Source: Candidatus Defluviibacillus avedoerensis (GTDB lineage Bacteria; Pseudomonadota; Gammaproteobacteria; Burkholderiales; Burkholderiaceae_C). Taken from it: a stretch of DNA of 64,000 nt. Both the position numbers and the translations under genes were made by a program. Under the pieces are notes generated by a model that had not been told where the DNA came from, ran no database searches, and saw nothing but the letters and a program-made list of their open reading frames with translations. Below, one piece after another: positions 27,900 to 36,987 of this stretch (position 1 is the first letter of the stretch; every line of letters begins with the position of its first letter). The stretch lies in contig JADJBS010000020.1 of NCBI GenBank assembly GCA_016703665.1, positions 1,306,001 through 1,370,000 of the forward strand. Reading direction: 5' to 3'.

Positions 27900-29060
27900 T
27901 CAGCTGACGACCACGATGTTGCGTCCCCTGCGCTTTGCTTCGTAAAGCCGGGCATCGGCCACCCGAAGGTTTGCCTCAAAGCCCAGAACTGTGCCAGCCG
28001 ACAGCCCGGCACTCAGGCTGGTTTGTGGAGCTTCTTCCTGCCGCATCAAAGCCTGGCGCAAGGCCTCAATACACGCCACAAACTGGGCTGATGCCACCCG
28101 TTCTGCCCCTTCTGTTACCTGTACAGCCCGTGGATCGGCATCGAGCAGCACAAACTCTTCACCACCCATGCGGACGGCTTTGCACGTGTCGGTGCATACT
28201 GACTCAAGAAGATCAGCCAGGCGTTGGATGGTGCGGTCGCCAACCGCATGGCCCAAACGGTCATTGATCAGTTTGAGATGATCCAGGTCAACCATGGCCA
28301 AGGCGATCATGCTGTTGGGTGGCAGGGTATTCAACCACTGACGCAAGCCTTGACGGTTCAGCAACCCCGTCAGGCTGTCGTGCGTGGCACTGTGTTCCAG
28401 CCTTTTCTTCAGGTCGCCTGTGCTGATGTAAATCAACCCCAGGTTGGCGGTAATCAAGCTCATGCCTCCTACCAGCACGGTAATGGCACTCAGCAAGGTG
28501 GGTTGCCCGGTTTCGACGTTCAGGTCCAAGGCAGCAGAGAGCATCCGCGTTCCCATCAAAGCGGCAAAGACCACCCCAAATGCGGACATCAGCCGCATGC
28601 CTGTTCGGTAGGGCGCCCGCTTTTCGGTCCATGCAAGCCTGGTGAGCCAGACCGCCTCCAGAAAGAGCAGGAACGAAAGAAGAAACACCCGGATGTGCAG
28701 GTGAGGCTCGATGGCGCCAAACCAGATGCCGACACCGATGCCGACGACCCAGATGGCTAGCAGCAAGCGCCATGGGATGGGGCGACCCAGTCGCTGCTGC
28801 GTACCGGCCAGCATCAAGCCGGTGCCGATCAGGATGCACCCATTGCCAACTGTGGGGCCCAACCAGACGGGGCCTGCGCCGCGATGCATGACAAACATGA
28901 AGCCCAGGGCTGCCATTGCCAGGCCGCGACTCGAAAAGCTGAGACCCAGATTGCGTGATCCGATGGCGCGTGACGTTAACTGGATGGCCGCCGCCAGCAG
29001 CATGGCCGTCAAGGCCAGCGTCACGGCCATGCTGCGGGGATCCAGGTAACGCCAGATCAT
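27900..29060 (-). CDS. Diguanylate cyclase with N-terminal membrane domain
   Basis: Predicted c-di-GMP synthase, 386 residues. The N-terminal 200 residues hold several hydrophobic helices forming a membrane sensor; the C-terminal GGDEF domain has the active-site motif RMGGEEF and substrate motif VDLDHLKLINDRLGH. No RxxD inhibitory site precedes GGEEF (CTDTCKAVRM), so product inhibition should be absent. Its start overlaps the stop of the neighbouring cyclase by four bases. Confidence 0.92.
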   Translation of the reverse strand: MIWRYLDPRSMAVTLALTAMLLAAAIQLTSRAIGSRNLGLSFSSRGLAMAALGFMFVMHRGAGPVWLGPTVGNGCILIGTGLMLAGTQQRLGRPIPWRLLLAIWVVGIGVGIWFGAIEPHLHIRVFLLSFLLFLEAVWLTRLAWTEKRAPYRTGMRLMSAFGVVFAALMGTRMLSAALDLNVETGQPTLLSAITVLVGGMSLITANLGLIYISTGDLKKRLEHSATHDSLTGLLNRQGLRQWLNTLPPNSMIALAMVDLDHLKLINDRLGHAVGDRTIQRLADLLESVCTDTCKAVRMGGEEFVLLDADPRAVQVTEGAERVASAQFVACIEALRQALMRQEEAPQTSLSAGLSAGTVLGFEANLRVADARLYEAKRRGRNIVVVS

Positions 29061-30223
29061 GAAAACACCACGCCCGATGACTCGAAGTCCAGCGGGGTGA
29101 CGTCCGTGGCGATCTCGGTGCGGTTTCTGCCTTTGACCTTGGCCCGGTACAGGCAGGCGTCTGCGCGACGCATCAGCATGTCAAAGGACTCTTCTGGCAC
29201 GGCCAGAGCAATGCCTGTGCTGACGGTCACAGGGCCGCCTTGCATACCCATGGAGTGGCTGGTCAACTCGGTACGAATCCGCTCGGCCACGCCCATGGCG
29301 ACCTGCGGACTGGCGCCTTTCAGGAGGATGCAAAACTCCTCGCCACCCATGCGTGAAGCCAGGTCGCCTTCGCGCAGGGCTTTATTCAAAAGGTGCCCGG
29401 TCAGTGCCAGGACCTTGTCACCGGCTTCATGCCCGTGATCGTCGTTGATGCGCTTGAAGTGGTCAAGGTCAATGGCCAGCATGGCGTAGCCCGTCATGGA
29501 CGGTGGCACCAACTGGATCAAGCCCCGGCGGTTCAATAAACCGGTCAGAGCGTCGCGGTGGGCTGCAAAGTGGACGTCTCCCAGCATAAGTAGCTGGTGC
29601 AGCAGCACAAAGCCCGTCTGTACAGCCAAAAAGAGGATGCTACCCGTCAGGTAAATGAAGACAGTCATCGGACCCACCAGGGCAATGGGTTCGGCCCCAT
29701 TGAGGATGGAAGAGACCGCCCGCACGGCGAACATCACGGTCATCAATGCGGCGGGCACCATCACAAACCAGGCAGCCGCCTGGAATTGTCCTGCGCGCCA
29801 GGGCCACAGGTTCCAGACAAGTGCGCCAGCCAGGATGGAGGTCAAGATGGAATGCACGATGACGCGGGCGGTGAAACTGGGCAACACCATGCCCCAATAG
29901 ACAACTGCGTCAAACATCAGCGCAACGGGCAAGAAAAGCCACACTGCTGAGGTGGGTTGTCCCCTGGCCCTGCGAACGCCGAGAATCAGAAAACTGAAGC
30001 CCGCCACCATCGCGGGTATCGCCAGGATGATGGCAAAAACGAAGTGAATTTCGTTTTGCATGATGTTGGTCATGGCACCCACAGACAGCAAGGCTGAACC
30101 CGTGGCCCAGTGGCGTGCAGAGCGCGCGTGGTGACCCCCCCCGGCAATGTTCCAGAGCACGGCAGCCAGGGCCAGCGACGCAATCATGGCCGCTAGGACG
30201 ATGGCTCGGGGTTCAGGCTGCAT
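29057..30223 (-). CDS. Diguanylate cyclase with N-terminal membrane domain
   Basis: 388 residues with the same layout as the downstream gene: about seven hydrophobic helices, then a GGDEF domain with IDLDHFKRINDDHGHEAGD and RMGGEEFCILL. Here a canonical inhibitory site RxxD (REGD) lies five residues before GGEEF. The pair is translationally coupled (4-base overlap) and probably arose by duplication, with different feedback control. Confidence 0.92.
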   Translation of the reverse strand: MQPEPRAIVLAAMIASLALAAVLWNIAGGGHHARSARHWATGSALLSVGAMTNIMQNEIHFVFAIILAIPAMVAGFSFLILGVRRARGQPTSAVWLFLPVALMFDAVVYWGMVLPSFTARVIVHSILTSILAGALVWNLWPWRAGQFQAAAWFVMVPAALMTVMFAVRAVSSILNGAEPIALVGPMTVFIYLTGSILFLAVQTGFVLLHQLLMLGDVHFAAHRDALTGLLNRRGLIQLVPPSMTGYAMLAIDLDHFKRINDDHGHEAGDKVLALTGHLLNKALREGDLASRMGGEEFCILLKGASPQVAMGVAERIRTELTSHSMGMQGGPVTVSTGIALAVPEESFDMLMRRADACLYRAKVKGRNRTEIATDVTPLDFESSGVVFS

Positions 30224-30306
30224 GGGTCAAGCTGCGTCTGGCATGGTCATGAACCAGTATAGGAACTGAAAAAGACCTTCGCTGAACACCAGGAATCCCC
30301 CTCAAA

Positions 30307-31383
30307 TTAGGGGGTGGCTAACTGACGTCGCCGCTCTGCTACGGACAGGCTGGCTAGGGTCTTCACAGCGTCATAAAACCTGTCCCATTGCCTGTTGCTG
30401 CGCGCAAACAGGGCTTCAAACCCAGGCACCAACTCGTCATAGGCCGCTTGCGCGCCAAAGCTCGCGTTGTTGGCCTTGGCCACCCAGGCATCGAAACCTG
30501 CCCAGCGGTCAGGATCTCCACCGTACTGGCGCTTCATGGTTTCATAGTCTGCTCTGAATTGCTTCATTGCTTCTGATTTGATAGCTAACTTGCCTTTTCC
30601 ATCATGCCGTAAACCCTCTTTTTGTTCGTAAATAGCATTCAGACGCTGGCGTGTGGTCTGTGTCAGCGCTTTGAAAGCCCTGCGCCGCGCGTCAAAGGCT
30701 TCGTACTCAGCGCGCGCTGCGGGGCTGGCCTGGGTTCTCAGCCACTGTTCAGCACCTATTTTCTCGACCGCCGAGGCAAAGGATTCATTGAACATGGTGT
30801 CATCTGCCACGTACACCACCTGATGCGCCAGTTCATGAAAGATCATGCGCGCAAGCTCCCCCTCGGGGTAATGGATGAAGGTGTTGAGCAGCGGGTCACC
30901 CCCGGCCCAGTTCATCCAGCCTAGCGTCGAGTAGGCGGGCACGCCGTACACGCTGACTTCCAAGCCTTCGGCCGTGGCCAGACTGTCAGCTTCTGCCTTG
31001 GCCGCTGCCTCGTCAAAGTAGCCGCGGTAACCCACGCAACCCATCACCGGAAAGCACCAGGTCTTGAGCGTGAGCGAATAGGGCGGCGCGGCCACCACGT
31101 TCCACACTACGGCGCGGCGCTGCAGGTCGGCATAGCGGCGGTAGCTGGCGTTGTCGGGCAGCTTTAACTCCGCTGCGGCAAAGTCGCGCAGGCGCTGGCT
31201 CAGGGTAAGGCGTTCTTTCAGCTTGGGCGGCGTGGCTTCGTTGGCCAGCCAGTCCGGCACCGGCTTGGCCGCACGCATGAGCTGTAGGTGGCCATTGACC
31301 GACTGCCAGTAGTAGCCGACGGTGCTGCAGCCGCTCAACGCAAGGCTGGCCAGCAGCAATGCAATCAGATTCAGGCGGCGCAA
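30307..31383 (-). CDS. Putative aminopeptidase, lipoprotein
   Basis: 358 residues. The N-terminal signal ends LALSGC (Cys19), a lipobox. The zinc-peptidase motif HELAHQ lies near residue 181 with a downstream Glu in NESFASAVE, matching the predicted aminopeptidase family PF10023. A stretch QKEGLRHDGKGKLAIKS near residue 255 is encoded by a dispersed DNA repeat also present in argE and lrp. It overlaps the upstream oxidoreductase gene by 13 bases. Confidence 0.87.
   Translation of the reverse strand: MRRLNLIALLLASLALSGCSTVGYYWQSVNGHLQLMRAAKPVPDWLANEATPPKLKERLTLSQRLRDFAAAELKLPDNASYRRYADLQRRAVVWNVVAAPPYSLTLKTWCFPVMGCVGYRGYFDEAAAKAEADSLATAEGLEVSVYGVPAYSTLGWMNWAGGDPLLNTFIHYPEGELARMIFHELAHQVVYVADDTMFNESFASAVEKIGAEQWLRTQASPAARAEYEAFDARRRAFKALTQTTRQRLNAIYEQKEGLRHDGKGKLAIKSEAMKQFRADYETMKRQYGGDPDRWAGFDAWVAKANNASFGAQAAYDELVPGFEALFARSNRQWDRFYDAVKTLASLSVAERRRQLATP
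30575..30621. repeat. Dispersed repeat, copy 1, inside the aminopeptidase gene
   Basis: Minus-strand sequence shares CAAAAAGAGG, TTTACGGCA and TTAGCTATCAA with copies near 34.87 and 49.33 kb, separated by a variable 17-20 base middle. It is in frame inside the aminopeptidase gene. Confidence 0.6.
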
Positions 31384-33431
31384 GCGGGATTCTCCACCTG
31401 CACTTCTACAAGGCAGTCATAAAACGTCGGGCCACGGCCCATGTCGGTCAGCGCCTGGCTGGTGAGTTCGTTCACATTGGTGCCGTTCAGCCCCATCTTG
31501 CGCCACCAGATGCCCAGGCCATTGACCACGCCGGGGCGGGCGCGTTCAGACACCTCGGCCTTGCAGTGGTAGCTGCCCCGGTCATTGAACACCCGCACCA
31601 CTTGGCCGCTGGTCACGCCACGCACCGCCGCGTCGGTGGGGGGAATTTCCAAGAGCGGTTCGCCTTCAATGTTGCGCAGGCTGGTGACGTTGACAAAGCT
31701 GGAATTGAGAAAGTTGCGTGCAGGCGGTGAGATCATGGCCAGGGGGTAGCTGCTGCTGCTGCCTGCCCCCTCATGGTTGGGCACATGGTCGGGCAATCCG
31801 TCCAGGCCCTGGTCGGCCAGGCGCTGGCTGAAAAATTCGCACCTGCCTGACGGCGTGGCAAAGCCGCCCTGGGCAAAAGGCGCCTCAGGCACGGCAGGGT
31901 GCGCAAAGCCATCGCGCAGCAAAGCGTCAAAGTCCACGCCGCTGGCGGGTGCAAAGGCCTGACGGCACAGCGCCTCGTCGTCGTCGGCAAAGCACGGGTC
32001 GCGGAACCCCATGCGCGCACCCAAGTCGCGGAAGATCTGCGCATTGCTGCGCGCCTCGCCCAGCGGCTCGATGGCCGGGCGGTTGAGCAGCACATCTGTG
32101 TGGCCGTAGCTCAGGTGAATGTCCCAATGCTCCAGCTGCGTGGTGGCCGGCAGCAGGATGTCGGCGTAGTCGGCGGTGTCGGTCTGGAAGTGTTCCAGCA
32201 CCACGGTAAAGAGGTCCTCCCGCGCAAAGCCCTGCACCACCTGGGCCGACTGCGGCGCCACGGCCACGGGGTTGCTGTTGTAAACCACCAGCGCATCAAT
32301 TTGCGGGCCAAAGCTGGGCGAGCTTGGCTGCAATAAGTCCTGGCCGATGGTGCTCATGTTGATGGTGCGCGGGCGGCGCGGGCCCAGCAGATCAGGCCTT
32401 TGTAGTGCGCTGCGCTGCGCTGGTACCGTGGCCGAGGTGCTGAGCAACAAGCCTCCGGCGCGGTACCGCCAGGCGCCTGTCAGCGCAGGCAAACAGGCGA
32501 TGGCACGGGCCGCGTTTCCGCCACCATGCACGCGTTGCATGCCGTAGTTCAGACGGATGGCGGCGGGTTGGGTGGTGCCATAGTCATGCGCCAGGCGGCG
32601 AATCTGGTCAGCGTTGATGCCGCAAACTGCCGCAGCACGCTCTGGATTCCATAGCAACGCACGCTCACACAGATTGCCGAAGCCGATGGTATGGCTGTCA
32701 ATGTAGTCCTGGTCCAGCCATCGGTTGACGATCAGCTCATGCATCAGCGCCAGTGCCAGCGCTGCATCGGTGCCCGGCATCAAAGCGATGTGCTCGTGGC
32801 ACTTGTCGGCCGTCTCGCTCTTGCGCGGGTCGATGCACACCAGGCGTGCGCCCGCCCGTTTAGCTGCCATGGCGTAGCGCCAGAAGTGCAGGTTGCTGCC
32901 AATTGAGTTGCTGCCCCAGATCAAAATCAGCTTGGCCTCGGCAAAAAACTCCACCCGCATCCCTAGCTTGCCGCCAATGGTTTGCGTCAGCGCCTCGCCG
33001 CCCGCGCTGGCGCAAATCGTGCGGTCCAGCAGCGACGCGCCCAGCTGGTGGAAGAATCGCCGGTCCATGGATTCACCCTGCACCAGGCCCATGGTGCCCG
33101 CATACGAGTAAGGCTGGATGGCCTGCGGGTCGCATGCCGAAATGGCGCTCAGGCGGCTGGCGACTGTATCCAGCGCCTCGTCCCAGCTGATGCGCGCGAA
33201 TTGGCCAGACCCTTTGGGGCCGACGCGCTTCATTGGGTGCAGCAGGCGATCGGGGTGGTAAGTGCGCTCGGTGTAGCGCGACACTTTGGCGCAAAGCACG
33301 CCGTCGGTATGCGGGTGTGCAGGGTTGCCGTGCACCTTGACGGCACGGCCATCCTCCACCGTGGTCAACAGGGCACAGGTGTCGGGGCAGTCATGCGGGC
33401 AGGCGCCGCGCACAGTGAGTGTCTGAGTCAT
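31371..33431 (-). CDS. Molybdopterin oxidoreductase (DMSO reductase family)
   Basis: 686 residues. N-terminal [4Fe-4S] motif with Cys at residues 11, 15, 19 and 47 (ACPHDCPDTC ... GVLCAK), followed by bis-MGD binding domains and a C-terminal molydopterin dinucleotide-binding domain (PLLEIPPTDAAVRGVTSGQV). No Tat signal, so cytoplasmic. No electron-transfer or membrane subunit is adjacent. The substrate cannot be deduced. Confidence 0.92.
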   Translation of the reverse strand: MTQTLTVRGACPHDCPDTCALLTTVEDGRAVKVHGNPAHPHTDGVLCAKVSRYTERTYHPDRLLHPMKRVGPKGSGQFARISWDEALDTVASRLSAISACDPQAIQPYSYAGTMGLVQGESMDRRFFHQLGASLLDRTICASAGGEALTQTIGGKLGMRVEFFAEAKLILIWGSNSIGSNLHFWRYAMAAKRAGARLVCIDPRKSETADKCHEHIALMPGTDAALALALMHELIVNRWLDQDYIDSHTIGFGNLCERALLWNPERAAAVCGINADQIRRLAHDYGTTQPAAIRLNYGMQRVHGGGNAARAIACLPALTGAWRYRAGGLLLSTSATVPAQRSALQRPDLLGPRRPRTINMSTIGQDLLQPSSPSFGPQIDALVVYNSNPVAVAPQSAQVVQGFAREDLFTVVLEHFQTDTADYADILLPATTQLEHWDIHLSYGHTDVLLNRPAIEPLGEARSNAQIFRDLGARMGFRDPCFADDDEALCRQAFAPASGVDFDALLRDGFAHPAVPEAPFAQGGFATPSGRCEFFSQRLADQGLDGLPDHVPNHEGAGSSSSYPLAMISPPARNFLNSSFVNVTSLRNIEGEPLLEIPPTDAAVRGVTSGQVVRVFNDRGSYHCKAEVSERARPGVVNGLGIWWRKMGLNGTNVNELTSQALTDMGRGPTFYDCLVEVQVENPACAA

Positions 33432-33512
33432 TCCCGTACTTTAATGGTCTTTTGTGTTGAAGCCGGTGGCTCTGGCATCATCCGCTCACCCCTTTCACGC
33501 GACGGAGACATC

Positions 33513-33950
33513 ATGCAAAACCAAGCCCAGTTAGCAGCCCTGCAACCCGTTCTTGCCCTGGTGGCCTGGACGCTGGTGATGTGGTTGTGGATGCTCTTGA
33601 CCCGCATCCCCGCCATGGTCAAAGCCAAAGTGGTGCTGGACCCAAAAGTGCCGCCAAAAGAGCTGACATCGACCTTGCCGCCTTCAGTGCGCTGGGTGGC
33701 CGACAACTACAACCATTTGATGGAAGCCCCCACACTGTTCTATGCCGCAGCCATCGTGGTGGCTCTGGCCTGCCCGACAAACGGCACAGCCGTTGCGGCG
33801 GCCTGGACGTATGTGGCGTTGCGGGTGATGCACAGCTTGCTGCAGGCGCTGGTGAACCACATCCCGACCCGGCTGGCGCTGTTTGTGATGTCTACGGTTG
33901 CATTGGGAGTGGTGGTGTGGCAGGCGGCTCGGGCGGTCTTTGAGTTTTGA
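33513..33950 (+). CDS. MAPEG-family membrane protein
   Basis: 145 residues from the ATG at 33513 with GGAGA upstream. Four hydrophobic helices and the MAPEG pattern NHLMEAPTLFYAAAIVVAL and ALRVMHSLLQALVNHIPTR, as in bacterial relatives of eukaryotic glutathione/eicosanoid proteins. A much longer frame from 32982 is antisense to the oxidoreductase and is rejected. Function unknown. Confidence 0.85.
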   Translation: MQNQAQLAALQPVLALVAWTLVMWLWMLLTRIPAMVKAKVVLDPKVPPKELTSTLPPSVRWVADNYNHLMEAPTLFYAAAIVVALACPTNGTAVAAAWTYVALRVMHSLLQALVNHIPTRLALFVMSTVALGVVVWQAARAVFEF

Positions 33951-34364
33951 AGTTTTTTGCCCAGATGGCTGCTGGCTTTGGTGGGGCATCGGGCGCTGAG
34001 GTGAGGTTCTGGACAACTTCGACATGCATCTCATTAAGAGATCTTCTATTGCATCTTGATGGAACGGCCGCGTTGATTTGGAAAGTTTGGGTGGCAATTG
34101 TCCAACCGCAGCGACAACAGATATTCCGATAAGCAGTTCTCTTAGTCCATCCTCTTTTGACTTCATTTCCGCCGGTCTTGGCCAATAGAGACCGATAAGT
34201 CCCTTTTGGGGATAGTAGTTGACCTGGATTTCACCTGTCACGCCCTGATAAAGCGCGATCTGCTTTATGAGCTTTGACCACGATGAGGGAAGCAATGAGT
34301 TGATGGACTCAACGTCTGCTCGTGTGAGGCCATGTTTCGCACCATTTTGGACTGTGACTTTCAT
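33951..34364 (-). CDS. Orphan hypothetical protein, 3' end uncertain
   Basis: A frame from the ATG at 34364 starts MKVTVQNGAKHGLTRADVES and reads as a plausible globular protein for about 100 residues (QVNYYPQKGLIGLYWPRPAE, LLIGISVVAAVGQLPPKLS). It stays open to 33684 but then lies antisense to the MAPEG gene and becomes His/Gln/Arg-rich, which looks artefactual. The real gene probably ended or was truncated near 33950-34000. GC content is lower than around it, and no ribosome site precedes the ATG. No family recognised. Confidence 0.4.
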
Positions 34365-34408
34365 GCTGTTGAATCAGTTGCAGCTTAAAGGAGGGTTCTT
34401 GCCATTCC

Positions 34409-34520
34409 CCGATGCACTAACCAGATCAGGTTGATGGGGTGTTCTGCGCAGGGAGGTTAAGAAGGAGCGCCGTGAGGCGCGGGTGACACGTACTGCGCAG
34501 AGTACCCCGTCAGCCTGATC
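34409..34520. ncRNA. Candidate structured RNA or large imperfect hairpin
   Basis: Between the orphan ORF and argE. Nested pairing: GATCAGG (34424-34430) with CCTGATC (34514-34520); GGGGT (34436-34440) with ACCCC (34504-34508); TCTGCGCAG (34443-34451) with CTGCGCAGA (34493-34501). Inside is GCGCC-GTGA-GGCGC (34467-34480), a GNRA loop if read on the plus strand. On the minus strand the end resembles the 3' half of a TPP riboswitch (AACCTGATCTGGTTAGTG), but the CUGAGA pyrimidine-binding motif is missing and no thiamine gene follows. The strand is undecided. Confidence 0.45.
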
Positions 34521-34546
34521 CCCCACAGCACCAAGCAAACAAATAC

Positions 34547-35738
34547 TCACCTAAACGCAGTCTGAGAAGCCAGCCCCACCATAAACGCCTCGCACTGCGC
34601 CAGTTGTTCCAAACTCACAAACTCATCCGGCTGATGCGCCTGCTCAATACTGCCTGGCCCACAGACCACGGTGGGAATCCCAGACTGCTTGAAGATCCCT
34701 GCTTCCGTGCCAAACGCTACTTGGGTTACGCGGTCCTGCCCGGACAGGGATTTGGCCAACCGGGTGATCGGGTCGCCCTCATCCCCCAGAAAGTTCGGGA
34801 TCTCACAAATCGTCTCAAAACTGAAACCCGCCTCTGGCGCTATCTTCTTCATAGCTACTTCCAAAGACTGGGCGTGCCGTAATACCTCTTTTTGCATCGA
34901 AACCGCATCTGCAGTGGGCAAATCGCGGAACTCATAGCGGAACTCGGCGTCGCGAGGCACCACGTTGTCGGCAATGCCGCCGTGAAACTGGCCGACGCTG
35001 GCGGTAGAGAAAGGCACATCAAAACCTTCGTAGCGCGGCTCATCACGCTCAAACGCTTCTGCCATGTCGCGCACCTTGCCCACCAGCCGGGCCGCCATCT
35101 CAATGGCGTTGACGGACTTGGGTGTCAGCGACGAATGCGCCTCCTTGCCTCGCACGCAGCAGCAGTAGCGGTACACCGCCCTTGTGCGCAATTGCGGGCA
35201 CCATGCTGGTAGGCTCACCAATGATGCAGGCCAGCGGCTTGACGCCCGCGTCGCGCATGTCGGCAATCAATTCGCGCACGCCAAAGCAACCCACCTCTTC
35301 GTCATAACTGAACGCAAAGTGAATCGCAAACGGCGCTGGGCTGGCCAGAAAAGCCGGGGCGTGCGCCAGGGCCAGGGCGATGAAGCTCTTCATGTCCGCG
35401 CTGCCACGGCCATACAAACACCCGTCTTTGACCACACCACTCAAGGGGTCTTCCGACCAGTCCTGCCCGTCCCAGGGTACGGTATCGGTGTGGCCGGACA
35501 GGATGATGCCAGCCGGTTTGCCCTCCCCCAGCGTCGCAAACAAATTGGCCTTGGTCTTGTCGCTGTTGTAGCTCAAGCGGCTCTTGACGCCCAGGGCCAG
35601 CAGTTCATCGCGGATGAAATGGATCAAGGCCAGGTTGCTGTTGGCGCTGACCGTGTTCATGCGGACAAACGTCTTGGCAAGGTCAAGCGAGCGACTGGAA
35701 AGGGGTTTTACGGGATGCATGGGTACATTGTCTGGCAT
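34547..35738 (-). pseudogene. argE: Acetylornithine deacetylase, frameshifted
   Basis: M20 zinc peptidase that removes acetyl from N-acetylornithine in arginine synthesis. The N-terminal part (from about 35738) has the metal motifs GHTDTVPWDG and GRGSADMKS and the EE pair in SYDEEVGCFG. It loses frame after VPAIAHKG; the remainder (VRGKEAHSSLTPKSVNAIE onwards, to 34547) continues in another frame. One extra base in the run at 35176-35181 explains it. Joined length would be near 395 residues, normal for ArgE. Either a recent mutation or a sequence error. Residues QKEVLRHAQSLEVAMKK come from a dispersed repeat. Confidence 0.85.
34848..34896. repeat. Dispersed repeat, copy 2, inside argE
   Basis: Minus-strand sequence has CAAAAAGAGGTATTACGGCA, a variable middle, then TAGCTATGAA. 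It matches copy 1 at 30575-30621 in sequence, strand and reading frame, giving a related peptide in an unrelated protein. Confidence 0.55.
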
Positions 35739-35790
35739 AAGATGCATGCCTTGTGCGCGGCTTGTGGGCTGTGCTCCTTGAGGAAATTCC

Positions 35791-36987
35791 ATGAAAACCA
35801 TTGATTCCATCGTTACCCAGGCCGCAGGCATTGCCAAAATCCGGCGTGATATCCACGCTCACCCGGAGTTGTGTTTTGAAGAGCAGCGTACTGCCGATGT
35901 GGTGGCCGCTAGGTTGACCGAATGGGGTATTCCCATTCACCGGGGCATGGGTACCACCGGTGTGGTGGGCATTGTCAAAAATGGCACCAGCAAACGCGCC
36001 ATCGGACTTCGTGCCGACATGGATGCGCTGCCCATGCAGGAATTCAACACGTTTGACCACGCCAGCACGCACGCTGGCAAGATGCATGCTTGCGGACACG
36101 ACGGCCACACCGCCATGCTGTTGGCAGCGGCCCAGCACTTTGCCAAAAACCGCAACTTTGACGGCACTGTCTATCTGATCTTTCAGCCTGCCGAAGAAGG
36201 CGGTGGCGGTGCGCGCGAGATGATTCAGGATGGCCTGTTTGAAAAGTTTCCGATGGATGCGGTCTTTGGCATGCACAACTGGCCTGGCCCGCAAATTGGC
36301 AAGTTTGCGGTCAGCGCTGGTCCCGTGATGGCGTCCAGCAACGAGTTCAAGATCACCATCACCGGCAAAGGCAGCCACGCCGCCATGCCACACGAAAGCA
36401 TAGACCCGGTGCCCGTGGCGTGTCAGATGGTGCAGGCGTTTCAGACCATCATCAGCCGCAACAAAAAACCGCTGGATGCGGGCGTGATCTCTGTCACCAT
36501 GATCCACGCCGGTGAAGCCACCAACGTGGTGCCCGACAGTTGCGAATTGCAAGGCACGGTACGCACCTTCACGGTGGAGGTGCTCGACCTCATCGAAAAA
36601 CGCATGCGGCAGGTTGCACAGCATGTGTGCGCGGCGCACGAGGCGCAATGCAAGTTTGAATTCACCCGCAATTACCCCCCCACCATCAACAGCCAGGCCG
36701 AGGCCGACTTCTGCGCCAAGGTGATGGCTGACATCGTGGGTGTTGACAATGTGATGAAGCAAGAGCCCACCATGGGTGCTGAAGATTTTTCGTACATGCT
36801 GCAGGCCAAGCCAGGGGCGTATTGCTTCATCAGCAACGGAGATGGGGACCACCGTGCCATGGGACATGGCGGAGGGCCTTGCACCTTGCACAACCCCAGC
36901 TACGACTTTAACGACGACTTGATTCCCCTTGGTGCGACCTACTGGGTTCGCCTGACGGAGGCATGGCTTGCACAGGAGGCGAAATGA
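35791..36987 (+). CDS. M20-family amidohydrolase (hippurate hydrolase-like)
   Basis: Cytoplasmic metal-dependent N-acyl amino acid amidohydrolase, 398 residues. Motifs: RRDIHAHPELCFEE near residue 20, metal ligands MHACGHDGHTAML near 105, PAEEGGGGAREM near 135 and the C-terminal GAEDFSYM. Family is complete in length. Divergent from argE. The downstream M14-like gene overlaps its stop by four bases (ATGA), so the two peptidases are likely coupled. Confidence 0.92.
   Translation: MKTIDSIVTQAAGIAKIRRDIHAHPELCFEEQRTADVVAARLTEWGIPIHRGMGTTGVVGIVKNGTSKRAIGLRADMDALPMQEFNTFDHASTHAGKMHACGHDGHTAMLLAAAQHFAKNRNFDGTVYLIFQPAEEGGGGAREMIQDGLFEKFPMDAVFGMHNWPGPQIGKFAVSAGPVMASSNEFKITITGKGSHAAMPHESIDPVPVACQMVQAFQTIISRNKKPLDAGVISVTMIHAGEATNVVPDSCELQGTVRTFTVEVLDLIEKRMRQVAQHVCAAHEAQCKFEFTRNYPPTINSQAEADFCAKVMADIVGVDNVMKQEPTMGAEDFSYMLQAKPGAYCFISNGDGDHRAMGHGGGPCTLHNPSYDFNDDLIPLGATYWVRLTEAWLAQEAK

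Noticed and set aside
30297..30314. CCCCCT/AGGGGG hairpin at the aminopeptidase 3' end as intrinsic terminator
   Set aside because: 6-bp stem overlaps the stop codon and no T tract follows.
32982..33512. Long upstream extension of the MAPEG frame
   Set aside because: Antisense to the molybdopterin oxidoreductase; the ATG at 33513 has a ribosome site and gives the normal family length.
33892..34185. 97-codon minus-strand frame overlapping the orphan ORF
   Set aside because: Cys/Arg/Pro-rich shadow with no ribosome site; the frame from 34364 looks more protein-like.
34380..34440. TPP riboswitch call on the minus strand
   Set aside because: The 3' half resembles the consensus, but the CUGAGA motif and the usual P5 pairing are missing and no thiamine gene follows. 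Kept only as an unidentified structured element.
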